From an uncultured Bacilli bacterium (GTDB lineage: Bacteria > Bacillota_I > Bacilli_A > RF39 > UBA660): DNA of 64,000 nucleotides. Below are positions 16,265-25,901 of this stretch, one piece after another. A program made the translations under genes and the position numbers. The stretch is taken from the NCBI GenBank assembly GCA_934190785.1, contig CAKPTA010000002.1, forward strand, positions 62,001 through 126,000, written 5' to 3'. The notes under the pieces were generated by a model, which did no database searches, had not been told where the DNA came from, and saw only the letters and a list, made by a program, of their open reading frames with translations. Position 1 is the first letter of the stretch. Each line of letters starts with the position of its first letter.

Positions 16265-16517
16265 CATTTTCACTATTTTTAACACATTCTGATATAGATT
16301 TTAATCTCTCAGATAAAACTTTTAACATTTCATTTGATTGATTTAAATTTAATTTACTGGCTATACAAGCAATGTAACTTTCTATATAACCATCTTTATA
16401 GCCATTATTATATAAAGACGTTCCATCCGATTTTACATATGGTGTAGCCAATAACATCGCATCATTATATCCTTTATATTTTCCCATAGTATATCCTGCT
16501 TCATAATCATTACCCAT
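16251..16517 (-). CDS. Small hypothetical protein at the end of the addBA operon (88 aa)
   Basis: Unrecognised. The N-terminal two-thirds carries glycine-tyrosine repeats (AGYTMGKYKGYNDA and NNGYKDGYIES), and the C-terminal third is a charged helix. No signal peptide or membrane segment. ATG 16517 has AGGAGGT upstream, 10 nt after the addA stop, so it is co-transcribed with the recombination genes. A role in recombination is possible from context only. Confidence 0.65.
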   Translation of the reverse strand: MGNDYEAGYTMGKYKGYNDAMLLATPYVKSDGTSLYNNGYKDGYIESYIACIASKLNLNQSNEMLKVLSERLKSISECVKNSENEKYK

Positions 16518-16526
16518 AAAAACCTC

Positions 16527-19500
16527 CTATAACTTCTTTAAATTTTCATCAAGAATAGAATATATATATATATCTACTTTCATCCTTGTTACTTTTTGTA
16601 AATATGTTTTATATCCAACTAATTGCTTTTTATACTGATCATCATCTATTACTTTAGTTTTGTAGTCTACAATAGCATAATGATCATTATATTGTAATAT
16701 CAAATCAATTATTCCATGCATTTCAACACTATTTTCCATATACATAAATTCATGTTCTTTATATATATTTATAATATTATCATTAAAAAGTGGCGTTGTT
16801 AAAAAAGCTTGCAATTTTTGTTTATAAAATTCTCCTAAATGTGAATAATCAGGATTTAAAAAGTCTATTTGTTCAAATACTTGATGTAAATTCGTTCCAA
16901 AATACATGTTCTTTTTTTGCTCTCTAGTTATGAGATTATAACTATTTTTTGAAAAATGTTTATTTACTATATCAGACACTTCTACTTTATTTTCATTGAC
17001 AATAAAATTATTAGATGATTTTTTTATCATTTTTTTATAATCAACATCTTTTATAAAATTATAATTTTTGGTTAGATTTAATGATTCAATATCAATCACT
17101 TTAATATATGGTTCCAAATACTGTTTTATTGAATTAATCATATCCAAGAATGATGTATAATGACTTCTTGTATAATCATCTATTATTTGTTTTTCTTTTG
17201 TATCACATAGAATATCATTTGTGTCACAAACAAAAATCATCTTTTCTTTAGCTCTTGTAAGTGCTACATAAAACAATCTAATTTTTTCACTTATTTCTTC
17301 ATTTATATATTTTTCTTTATACATTTCTTTATAAATAGTTGTTCTAATACCATCTTTACATACAGGTAAAATAATACCATACGAATTATCGTAAGTAAAT
17401 CTTTCTTTTACCTCTAAAGTATTAAAATGTTCATATAATCCAGAAAAATAACAAATATGATATTCAAGACCCTTTGATTTATGAATTGTCATAATTTTAA
17501 CAGCATTTCCACTATCAGTATTCAAGGAATATTTTATATCTAATGATTGTTCCTTAACATTTTCAAAATAATCAATCATATCATAAATATCATAACCAAG
17601 ATTAGATAAATTGGAAGCCATATTAGTAAGATATTCATACCTTACAAGTGATTCTTCGACATTTCCAACAGTAATAATTTTTTCATAAAAATTAAATTTT
17701 TTTAAGATTTCAAAAATTAATTCTTTATTTTCCATTAAATCAATATTGGCAGACAATAGCGATACAGTATCCATAAAAGATAGAGAATGATAATCATTAG
17801 TTGTAATGGCATTAAATATTTCTTGATCAGAATAAGAAGATAAATAACTTCTAGCTACACTCATAAATGCATATTTAAATTCTGTATCATATTCATGTTT
17901 TTTCTCTTTAACAAGGAGCTTTAAGATATTTTTTATAATATCCATATCATAGCCATTTTGAATGCTTTCATCCTGATATATCACAATAGGTATTCCTAAG
18001 TACTCGAATATTTTTTTATATAAAGAAAAGTTTTTACTCCTATCCATTAAAATTACAAAATCATTATAAGTAATATTTCTTAATATACCTTTATCTTTAT
18101 CATATACCTGATAATTTGAATTTACCTTTTCTTTTATATCTTTTGCAATTAAGAATATTTCTATTTCTTCTCTTTTAAATTTACCATTTTTGTCATATGT
18201 ATAGTTATAAAATTCAAAGTTATAATTATTATCTGTTTTACCATTTTCTTCATAAGTAGTATTACCAAAAATCATTTGATGACCATTTTGATATTCTGCA
18301 CCACCTATTTTATCATCCATAATATGATTAAATATTTCATTAATATTTTCTAATACTTCTCTTCTAGAACGAAAATTTTTCATAAGATCAATTTTAATAC
18401 CACCATTTGATAATGAATAAGCATCATATTTATTCTTAAAAATGTATGGGTTTGCGTTTCTAAAACGATAAATTGATTGTTTAATATCACCAACCATATA
18501 TACATTATTATTAGAAATACAAGAAATAAATTTTTCTTGTAAATCACTCGTGTCCTGATATTCATCTAAAAGTATTTCATTAAATTTAGACGTTAATTCT
18601 TGTTTTACATCAGAATTATTTTCAATTAAATTAATTGCCAAAATAGCTATGTCAGTAAATTCATACATATTATTTTTTTCTTTATATGCATTTAATTTTT
18701 TATCAAACACTTGAATTACCTTAACAATACTTTTTGCATACTTTAAAGTACTATAAATATCTTTTTTTATATATTCTTCTGTTTCATAAGTTGTAAGAGC
18801 TCTTAAATTTTTTAATTCTTTTGTTATTAATTCTTTTTTCTTTTTTACGTCATCACTACTTCCACTAGGTAGTCTTGGTAACTCAAGTAGAGCATTATTT
18901 TTTATATCTATATACTCTTTACTCGAAAAAAGTGGTTCCATAACACTACTTACTTTTGACATATAAGAAGAGTCTACTAAATAACTTAGCTCAATTACTA
19001 AATTATTAATTATTTCTATTTTTTTCTTTAGAAATGAAACATATTTTGTAACATCTAAAGTAATTTTGTCATCGTTAAAGTTTTCATCTATATATGAGCT
19101 TAGATAATCATCTTTGTCATAACGTAGAGATAATTTTTCATTTAAGTTTATAATACTTTTCTTTAAATCTTTATCATCTTTTAAACAAAAATCTGTTATA
19201 AATTTGCGAAAATAATCTTCATTTTCTTCATATAATTCATCAAATGCCTCATCCATAAATTTCTTTTTTGCAAGGCTCATAATACTTGCATCTGTAATAG
19301 CAATATTCATAGGTATTCCTAAAAGGTAATAATATTTCTTTACTACTGATAAAGCAAAACTATCAAAAGTTGTAATATATGCACTATCTATTTTTTCAAG
19401 TTGATTTATAAGAGATGGTTCTTTTTCAATAGATTTTCTTATTCTTTCTTTCATCTCACTTGCTGCTGCTTTTGTAAAAGTTAAAATAAGTAGTGAATCA

Positions 19501-19637
19501 ATGTCAACATGAGCCTTTAATTTTCTAAGAACTCTGTTTGTTAAGACTGCGGTTTTACCACTTCCAGCTCCCGCTGAGACAATAATATTACTTCCTTCCT
19601 TTTCAATTGCCTCTAATTGTTCCCTTGTCCAAGCCAT
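16527..19637 (-). CDS. addA: ATP-dependent helicase/nuclease subunit A
   Basis: A 1036-aa UvrD-type helicase-nuclease that, with AddB, resects double-strand breaks for RecA. Walker A AGAGSGKTAVL (about 21), LLDEYQDTSDLQ (motif II), QSIYRFRNA, MTIHKSKGLEY (motif V) and VALTRAKEKM (motif VI) are all present. The C-terminal nuclease has GIIDLILQYNDHYAIVDYKTK. It is shorter than the 1232-aa B. subtilis protein but complete by motif. ATG 19637 coincides with the end of addB, so the two are coupled. Confidence 0.93.
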   Translation of the reverse strand: MAWTREQLEAIEKEGSNIIVSAGAGSGKTAVLTNRVLRKLKAHVDIDSLLILTFTKAAASEMKERIRKSIEKEPSLINQLEKIDSAYITTFDSFALSVVKKYYYLLGIPMNIAITDASIMSLAKKKFMDEAFDELYEENEDYFRKFITDFCLKDDKDLKKSIINLNEKLSLRYDKDDYLSSYIDENFNDDKITLDVTKYVSFLKKKIEIINNLVIELSYLVDSSYMSKVSSVMEPLFSSKEYIDIKNNALLELPRLPSGSSDDVKKKKELITKELKNLRALTTYETEEYIKKDIYSTLKYAKSIVKVIQVFDKKLNAYKEKNNMYEFTDIAILAINLIENNSDVKQELTSKFNEILLDEYQDTSDLQEKFISCISNNNVYMVGDIKQSIYRFRNANPYIFKNKYDAYSLSNGGIKIDLMKNFRSRREVLENINEIFNHIMDDKIGGAEYQNGHQMIFGNTTYEENGKTDNNYNFEFYNYTYDKNGKFKREEIEIFLIAKDIKEKVNSNYQVYDKDKGILRNITYNDFVILMDRSKNFSLYKKIFEYLGIPIVIYQDESIQNGYDMDIIKNILKLLVKEKKHEYDTEFKYAFMSVARSYLSSYSDQEIFNAITTNDYHSLSFMDTVSLLSANIDLMENKELIFEILKKFNFYEKIITVGNVEESLVRYEYLTNMASNLSNLGYDIYDMIDYFENVKEQSLDIKYSLNTDSGNAVKIMTIHKSKGLEYHICYFSGLYEHFNTLEVKERFTYDNSYGIILPVCKDGIRTTIYKEMYKEKYINEEISEKIRLFYVALTRAKEKMIFVCDTNDILCDTKEKQIIDDYTRSHYTSFLDMINSIKQYLEPYIKVIDIESLNLTKNYNFIKDVDYKKMIKKSSNNFIVNENKVEVSDIVNKHFSKNSYNLITREQKKNMYFGTNLHQVFEQIDFLNPDYSHLGEFYKQKLQAFLTTPLFNDNIINIYKEHEFMYMENSVEMHGIIDLILQYNDHYAIVDYKTKVIDDDQYKKQLVGYKTYLQKVTRMKVDIYIYSILDENLKKL

Positions 19638-21961
19638 TATTCACCTCCTAAGAAATCTAAACTATTATTTTTTTCTAAATCAATAATATTTTTTTCTGTT
19701 TTATAACATATATCTTGAAATTTACAATAGTTACATCCTAATAATTCGCCATCTATTCGTTTAGGATTTATATCAAATTCACCTTTCAATATTTTGTTCC
19801 CGGCTTCTTTGATTTTTTTATTAACACAATCACTCATATTTTCGATTTGCTTATCATTTAAAACCTTTGCATAACTACTAAATCCATTTTTTCCTACTTT
19901 CATTCCTTTTATAAGTTCACTATCTACATATGTAGTATCGAATTGTTCAAGTAGAGAAACATTACTTGTACTATAGCCATCTAAACGAAGTTTTCTCCTT
20001 TTTTCTCTCAAATAATCATTTCCTGAATAGCTAAAATTTTTATTTAATATTTTTTGTAAATAAAATCCCACTATTTTAGCATTTCTAAATGAATCACTAT
20101 GTTTTAATAAATAAACATATATCGGTAGTTGCATTTCAAGACCATTTTCAATATTCATAATATTAACTTCTTTAGTACCCGTTTTATAGTCCACAATCGA
20201 TACTAACAATTCATCACTAGTTTCTTTATATAAAATTTTATCAATTATACCTTTAAAATGAATATTAGAAGTTAGATTTATGTTAATTTCACTTTCACAC
20301 AAAACATTTTTAAATGTTGTAAATTTACTTTGAAAAGATAAAGTGTCTATGACAAACTTCAATTCTTCTTTTAAATTAGCAACAAAAAACTTCTCGTTTG
20401 CTTTTAAATCCATGTTATTTACATATGAATTATATACTTTTTCAAAATCAAAATTTTCTTCAATGCTTTTAGATAATATATAATGATACATTGTTCCTAT
20501 TTTTGCTTGAAAGTTTTCTTCATATATATCAAGCTTAAGTAAATTAGCAATATAATATCTAAAACCACATAAATAATAATTATTCATACTAGAATAAGAA
20601 AGATATACTTTATTTTTTAAATACTTATTTACTAAATCTTCACTGATTCCTTTAAACTTATTATCATAAACTTGATATTCAATATTAGGATACATTTTAT
20701 ACAAAAGAGCCGTATCACTATCAGATATGTTATATTTAATCATATTATCTAATTTACGTGCTAAACATATTTTATTATATACATTGGAATATATATATTT
20801 GTTGTTATCGTCCAAACATACAGGATAATCTTTAATAAGTAATGATTTCATGTAACTATCAAAAGGAGTTTTTAATTTGTAAGTCATAACTAAATTTTTA
20901 GTTGTTGTTATTTTATTTTTCCATAATTCTCTTTCGATACGATTTAAATCAATTGAAGTATCAATATTCAAATCAACTTTTATATTATCAGATAAATAAT
21001 CCTCATCTTTATATATTTTAGGCATGTTTTCTAAATTACATCCTAAAACAAAAACATAGTCATCATCAGTTATATCATCATCTAAGAAGTTAATAGTTTT
21101 AATTCCATCAATTTCTTGTTTTGATAAATAAGTATTCTTACATTTAGAAATAAAATATTCTAAATATATATCACATACTTCATCTACTACTAAATCATTT
21201 GATATATCTATTAGTTTCAAAATTGGTTCTACTAAACCATATTTATTTGTCATTTCTTCATATGTTTTTTCTCTATCTTTTGTATTTTTTAATGTTGCTA
21301 TCCACTCCTTACAAATGCTTGTACCATATAATACAGATGTATCTTTATAAGAAAATGGTAAATTAAACATATCAAAAACAAGTCTAATTATATATTCATA
21401 TTCTTTAAAATACGCAACTTTTATATGATTTAAACTAGTTTCTTTTAAAAGTTTATTTATAAAAGTTGCAACTCCGACAACTTCATCTTCTATATTAGAA
21501 TAAGAATATACTTTAGGAATATAATCACCACTAGTTGGATAATTTACTTCTACACTTGTTATTAACCTTATACTATCTAATAATTTCATATCTGATTTAT
21601 TTAAAATATATCCAGACACAATAACATTAACATGCTTTAAATAATCTTTAAATAAATAATTATGAAAAAGTAATTTTTCTTCTTCTAATTTTGACTTTAA
21701 TTGATTTAAATATTCTACCTTTTTGGAAGTGATTTTGTTATTATCACATAATAAATACATATTTAAAATATAATTTTTTGCGACATCATACTTTATATTT
21801 TCACTTTTCATAAGAAAATATATAGCACTATCATCATAGTCAAAATAATATGATCTTTTAAGCTCTTCAAGTGTCATATATTTGTTATTAACAAGTTCTT
21901 TATTTTGTAACAATAATTTTTTACGATATGAATTACTTACAATATACAATGTTGTTTTCAT
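19637..21961 (-). CDS. addB: ATP-dependent helicase/nuclease subunit B (AddB/RexB type)
   Basis: A 774-aa partner of AddA. The C-terminal RecB-like nuclease is clear (LSYSSMNNYYLCGFRYYIANLL, IVDYKTGTKEV) with the iron-sulfur cysteines: one at CGFRY and three in CNYCKFQDIC. The N-terminus (MKTTLYIVSNSYRKKLLL) has no Walker A motif, unlike B. subtilis AddB, and the protein is about 400 aa shorter. The helicase half is therefore probably structural, as in RexB-like subunits. First gene of the operon addB-addA-88 aa. Confidence 0.88.
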   Translation of the reverse strand: MKTTLYIVSNSYRKKLLLQNKELVNNKYMTLEELKRSYYFDYDDSAIYFLMKSENIKYDVAKNYILNMYLLCDNNKITSKKVEYLNQLKSKLEEEKLLFHNYLFKDYLKHVNVIVSGYILNKSDMKLLDSIRLITSVEVNYPTSGDYIPKVYSYSNIEDEVVGVATFINKLLKETSLNHIKVAYFKEYEYIIRLVFDMFNLPFSYKDTSVLYGTSICKEWIATLKNTKDREKTYEEMTNKYGLVEPILKLIDISNDLVVDEVCDIYLEYFISKCKNTYLSKQEIDGIKTINFLDDDITDDDYVFVLGCNLENMPKIYKDEDYLSDNIKVDLNIDTSIDLNRIERELWKNKITTTKNLVMTYKLKTPFDSYMKSLLIKDYPVCLDDNNKYIYSNVYNKICLARKLDNMIKYNISDSDTALLYKMYPNIEYQVYDNKFKGISEDLVNKYLKNKVYLSYSSMNNYYLCGFRYYIANLLKLDIYEENFQAKIGTMYHYILSKSIEENFDFEKVYNSYVNNMDLKANEKFFVANLKEELKFVIDTLSFQSKFTTFKNVLCESEININLTSNIHFKGIIDKILYKETSDELLVSIVDYKTGTKEVNIMNIENGLEMQLPIYVYLLKHSDSFRNAKIVGFYLQKILNKNFSYSGNDYLREKRRKLRLDGYSTSNVSLLEQFDTTYVDSELIKGMKVGKNGFSSYAKVLNDKQIENMSDCVNKKIKEAGNKILKGEFDINPKRIDGELLGCNYCKFQDICYKTEKNIIDLEKNNSLDFLGGE

Positions 21962-21999
21962 AAAGTCACCTACTTAGATTTATTATATCATATATTACC

Positions 22000-24102
22000 C
22001 TATTTTTTATTTAACATCTCTTCTATTTCTTTAACAAAAATTGAAGGATTGCCTCTTGGTGACATAATAAACACTTTTATTTTGGCTCGTGTCAAAGCTA
22101 CATAAAATAATCGTCTCTCTTCAGCAAAAGGAAAACTATCATTTTTCGGTAAAACAAGATTTAAAATTTCATGGCCACTAATTTTAGATGGAAAGCCATC
22201 TATAGAATCACTTACATTTATTAAAAATACATAATCAAACTCTAACCCTTTAGATTTATGTACAGTTAAATATGGTATTACTTCCTTATATTTTTTATCT
22301 ATCACATTATTTTTATTAACACCAAAAACACTACTATTTAATAAATGTATATCTTTATTATTTCTTCCTAATATAATTTTACTTTTTCCTGTGGATAAAT
22401 TCCTATTTATATTATATAATTCTGTGGATAAATCATCATAATAACAAATTTCAATAGGTTTATGAACATGTTTGTTTGCTTTTAACTGTTTTTTTATTTG
22501 ATTTGGATTTTTCATCACGAAAGATCCTGCTACATTTATTAATTCTTGACTATTTCTATATGTATTATTTATGTACGACAAAGAAGCATTAGGAAAATAT
22601 GTGGAAAAGTTTATAAAAAGAGCTATATCACATCCACTAAAACGATAAATTGATTGAAAGTCATCCCCTACTGCTACTAATTTAGCATTTGTCTCTTTAA
22701 TTATATTGTGGATAAGTGAATACCTAACCATTGATGTATCTTGAAATTCATCAATTATTATATATTTATACATTTTATAATTGTAATTATTAGAAGTGAG
22801 TTCTATTGCCTTTATTAATAAATCATTAACGTCTAATAAATTATTATTATTTAATGCTTCTTGGTATAAAAAATATACTTTCTTAAATATGTAGAAAAAA
22901 TAATAATTCACTGTATTTTTCTTTATTTTAGCCTCTATTTCATTTATACTTTTTCCACTAGATTTATAAATATTAATAAAATTTACTAATAAATTCTTTA
23001 ATGAAATTAAATAATCATTATTATTATAAAGCATATCCATATATATTTTTTCATATGAACTAGTCATTATTTCACGTCCAAGTAAATGTTTTAACGCTAT
23101 ATAAAAGCCATCATAATAAATCATACATTTGTATAAACTTTTATATTTTTTATTTTCATCAATGCACATAAGTGCATACAATGGATTTTTAAAGTGATAA
23201 TAATAGATACAATCACCTTTAATTTTGAATATTCCACCAAATGAAGTTTCTATATAACTATAATCAAATTCCATCAAATACAATATATTAGCAATTTCTT
23301 TTTCTTCTTTTGTTTTGATATTATCAGTTAATCCTATAGATATTTCTCTTAACGTCTTATAAGTCTCTATTTTATAATACCCCTTTATTTCTACAAATTC
23401 ATTTAAATATTTCATAACACAAATAATATCTTTTTTATTTAAATTTCGAAAATATTCATCTACTATTTTTTCTAATTCATTTTTTGTTATTTTATACTTC
23501 TTGTCATTATTTTTAATAATTTCGAGTCCTAGTTTATGAAAGGTCATAACATCTATATTGTAACCATATAATTTTTTTAATTTTTGTTTTAAACTTTTAG
23601 TTGCCTCATTTGTAAAAGATATACATAAAATTTCATTTTCTTTTATATATTGTTTTTGAATTAAATAATGAATTTTACCAATAATAGTTAAACTTTTTCC
23701 ACTTCCTGCACCAGCAATTACAAGGCTATTATCTTCGTCCTTTAAAACAGCCATTCTCTGATTTAAATCCAGTGGAAAACCTCCTATATTATTAAAAAAC
23801 TTCTCATTAATTTTATCTTCCAATAATAAGTATTCATTATTATAATTATCAACTATAATATCAATATTTTTATAACTATATAAAAATTTATGATATATAA
23901 TTCTTTTTATAAAGCTTTTCCTTACACATAAATATGTAGCCAAATAATCTTGTTTTAATTCATTTTTAATCCTAATTGATATATATTTATTCTTTATTTC
24001 TTTCATTTTTTTATTATATAATTTAACACTTATTTTAATTTTTCTATAATTACTTTTCTTTCGCATAAAAGATATAATACTATAACAACCAATTATATGC
24101 AT
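22000..24102 (-). CDS. UvrD/HelD-like superfamily I DNA helicase
   Basis: A 700-aa 3'-5' helicase. An N-terminal extension of about 110 residues, basic at first, precedes Walker A (IAGAGSGKSLTII, about 130), motif II IIDEFQDTSM, motif III VGDDFQSIYRFSG, motif V LTVHKSKGLEFD and motif VI FYVALTRAKIKVF. The extension and motif spelling resemble helicase IV (HelD) more than PcrA. It lies 39 nt upstream of addB on the same strand and could be co-transcribed, hinting at a repair role. The start is uncertain; the next in-frame ATG is 12 codons further on. Confidence 0.85.
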   Translation of the reverse strand: MHIIGCYSIISFMRKKSNYRKIKISVKLYNKKMKEIKNKYISIRIKNELKQDYLATYLCVRKSFIKRIIYHKFLYSYKNIDIIVDNYNNEYLLLEDKINEKFFNNIGGFPLDLNQRMAVLKDEDNSLVIAGAGSGKSLTIIGKIHYLIQKQYIKENEILCISFTNEATKSLKQKLKKLYGYNIDVMTFHKLGLEIIKNNDKKYKITKNELEKIVDEYFRNLNKKDIICVMKYLNEFVEIKGYYKIETYKTLREISIGLTDNIKTKEEKEIANILYLMEFDYSYIETSFGGIFKIKGDCIYYYHFKNPLYALMCIDENKKYKSLYKCMIYYDGFYIALKHLLGREIMTSSYEKIYMDMLYNNNDYLISLKNLLVNFINIYKSSGKSINEIEAKIKKNTVNYYFFYIFKKVYFLYQEALNNNNLLDVNDLLIKAIELTSNNYNYKMYKYIIIDEFQDTSMVRYSLIHNIIKETNAKLVAVGDDFQSIYRFSGCDIALFINFSTYFPNASLSYINNTYRNSQELINVAGSFVMKNPNQIKKQLKANKHVHKPIEICYYDDLSTELYNINRNLSTGKSKIILGRNNKDIHLLNSSVFGVNKNNVIDKKYKEVIPYLTVHKSKGLEFDYVFLINVSDSIDGFPSKISGHEILNLVLPKNDSFPFAEERRLFYVALTRAKIKVFIMSPRGNPSIFVKEIEEMLNKK

Positions 24103-24133
24103 TAATTTTCATTCGACATTTTTCACATTATTG

Positions 24134-24163
24134 TTGATTTTAATTACCAATATACTATATAAT
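24134..24163 (+). promoter_or_regulatory. Promoter for the 207-aa unknown gene
   Basis: TTGATT (24134-24139), 18-nt spacer, TATAAT (24158-24163); near-consensus sigma-A promoter. Confidence 0.65.
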
Positions 24164-24189
24164 CTAATAGTAGAATAGGAATGATTAAA

Positions 24190-24813
24190 ATGTTAGTAAA
24201 AGAAATGAAATTTAGGGATATTGATAAACATTACTTTTTTATAGAAAATATTAATTGTGTAAAAAAAATATACAAAAAACTTCATTTAAAAAAAGAAATA
24301 CATCCTATCCTTGTATATGGTTTTATTGATCACGAAAAAGGAATTACCTTTCGTATTTTAGGAAATGTAATTATTGAAAATGATATATCTAAATTAGAAG
24401 ATGAGTTTATAAAAAACACCTATATTCTTGAATATGATTTTTTAGAAAATTATGATATGAAGGAAGTCCCAGAAAATGTAGCTTTTAAAATTGTTGGAGT
24501 TTCAGCTATTGAAAATGAAATAGATTCTAACTATAAAAATACAGGTCTATTAAAAAGTAGAAATAATGAGCAACTTGATCAATATAGAGATATCAGATTA
24601 ATTGATGATGTTCAATTTTTACTTTTAAGTCGTGAAGCACAAGAAGAAGATGTATGGGCTAGAATTGATGAAGAGGAAGAGAATGGTCTACTTAAGTGTA
24701 CATTATTAGACGATGTAAATTCTAAATTTAATTTAAAGAAAAATGATAAAATATATATTAAATATGTTGAACATCCAAAATATAAAGGTTTAATGTTTGT
24801 TCGTAAAATATAA
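24190..24813 (+). CDS. Hypothetical protein with a DUF2314-like C-terminus (207 aa)
   Basis: I do not firmly recognise this gene. It is soluble, rich in Glu/Asp/Lys. The last about 60 residues (EEDVWARIDEEEENGLLKCT, then a NDKIYIKYVEHP strand region) resemble the small beta-rich DUF2314/DUF2185 fold, and the first half may be a second alpha/beta domain. ATG 24190 is chosen because AGGA lies 9 nt upstream; ATG 24181 directly abuts that sequence. It has its own promoter and terminator and is divergent from the helicase. Confidence 0.7.
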   Translation: MLVKEMKFRDIDKHYFFIENINCVKKIYKKLHLKKEIHPILVYGFIDHEKGITFRILGNVIIENDISKLEDEFIKNTYILEYDFLENYDMKEVPENVAFKIVGVSAIENEIDSNYKNTGLLKSRNNEQLDQYRDIRLIDDVQFLLLSREAQEEDVWARIDEEEENGLLKCTLLDDVNSKFNLKKNDKIYIKYVEHPKYKGLMFVRKI

Positions 24814-24832
24814 TCCTATATGGATTTTTTTA
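24812..24832 (+). terminator. Terminator after the 207-aa gene
   Basis: AATCC-TATAT-GGATT followed by seven T, overlapping the stop codon. Confidence 0.75.
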
Positions 24833-24881
24833 TTATATTTTTTTATAAAACATATAATTAAATAGTAAAAGGAGGAGTATT

Positions 24882-25178
24882 ATGCGTCTTATACCTAATG
24901 TTTCTCCCAAATCTTTTACATTTAGTGCTGTTATAATTGGTTATTTGCTTATTGATGATACTACAGCAAATGAACAAAATGCCTTAGGAAACTGGCTTAT
25001 GTTAATAGCACAAGTTTTATGTACCAATGCTTATTTTAAACAAGTACAACAAGAAAGAGGAATTGATACTAGCGGCCAAAGCCAAACAGCCATGAATAAT
25101 GAAGAAACAATTGCTATGATGCAAAAAATGATAAATGCTATAAATAAAGAAATAGAAGAATTAAAAAAGCAGCTTTAG
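24882..25178 (+). CDS. Small hypothetical membrane-associated protein (98 aa)
   Basis: Unrecognised. Residues about 12-27 (FTFSAVIIGYLLID) and 36-52 (LGNWLMLIAQVLCTNAYF) are hydrophobic and may be two membrane helices. The C-terminal 40 residues form a charged helix (MMQKMINAINKEIEELKK), probably a short coiled coil. ATG 24882 has AAAGGAGGAG upstream. It stands alone and is convergent with relQ. The pattern suggests a small envelope protein; no function assigned. Confidence 0.7.
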   Translation: MRLIPNVSPKSFTFSAVIIGYLLIDDTTANEQNALGNWLMLIAQVLCTNAYFKQVQQERGIDTSGQSQTAMNNEETIAMMQKMINAINKEIEELKKQL

Positions 25179-25183
25179 CTGCT
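25161..25183. terminator. Terminator shared by the convergent 98-aa gene and relQ
   Basis: AGCAGC-TTTA-GCTGCT spans both stop codons. On the minus strand it runs into six T, so it is best read as the relQ terminator. Confidence 0.7.
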
Positions 25184-25805
25184 AATCATATTTATGCACA
25201 ATTTCATTTAATTGATTCATACGATTGTCTAATGCTTTAATTGCTAGAGAACATGCATATAAATCATTTTGAACATCTTTAGGTGTTTCTAAAAATTTAT
25301 AGTGAATTTTATGGTCAATACTTGCCCAGAAATCCATTGCAATAGTACGAACTTGAATTTCTGCTTCTATATATTCTGTATCTTTATTTAAATATACAGG
25401 CACATTAACAATTAAATGATAACTTATATATCCTGTTTCTTTAGGAGTTTCAATATAATCTTTTTCTGCAACAATTTCAAATTGTCCAGAATTTTTAATT
25501 AAATCTACTATTTCATATACATCTGACAAGAATGAACATACAATTCTTATTCCAACAATATCATGAACATGTGATTTTAAATTTTCAAGAGAATATTCAT
25601 AACCTTTTCTTTTCAATTTATCACGAATACTTTCATCTGATTTAATTCTAGATTTAACATGTTCAATAGGATTATAGTGATTTTTATATTCGAACTCTTT
25701 TATTAAAACACTAAGTTGTGCTTCTAGTAATTGTTTTGCAAATTCGTTCTTTAACATAAATTCGCTTATTTTATCATCTTTATTAAATTCTGAGGATAAA
25801 TCCAT
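25182..25805 (-). CDS. relQ: Small alarmone synthetase, RelQ type
   Basis: A 207-aa single-domain (p)ppGpp synthetase that moves pyrophosphate from ATP to GDP or GTP. It has the substrate region HYNPIEHVKSRIKSDESIRDK, HVHDIVGIRIVCSF and EIQVRTIAMDFWASIDHKIHYK of the RelA/SpoT synthetase fold, and no hydrolase, TGS or ACT domain. The length and C-terminal helix match RelQ/SasB of Firmicutes. ATG 25805 follows AGGAGG. It stands alone with its own terminator. Confidence 0.92.
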   Translation of the reverse strand: MDLSSEFNKDDKISEFMLKNEFAKQLLEAQLSVLIKEFEYKNHYNPIEHVKSRIKSDESIRDKLKRKGYEYSLENLKSHVHDIVGIRIVCSFLSDVYEIVDLIKNSGQFEIVAEKDYIETPKETGYISYHLIVNVPVYLNKDTEYIEAEIQVRTIAMDFWASIDHKIHYKFLETPKDVQNDLYACSLAIKALDNRMNQLNEIVHKYD

Positions 25806-25825
25806 ACTATTACCTCCTTTCTAGG

Positions 25826-25852
25826 AAAAAATAAATCCTTAAACAAGGATTT
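25826..25852 (-). terminator. Terminator of the surface-protein gene
   Basis: Minus-strand AAATCCTT-GTTT-AAGGATTT followed by TATTTTTT, 50 nt past the stop at 25902. Confidence 0.8.
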
Positions 25853-25901
25853 ACTAAATTTTGTATCACTGATTATAACACATAAAATAAGATAATGCAA
25901 A

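Noticed and set aside
22000..24102. A phage-defence island made of the UvrD-like helicase with addAB
   Set aside because: No nuclease, OLD-family ATPase or other defence partner is adjacent, and AddAB plus a HelD-like helicase are ordinary repair genes.
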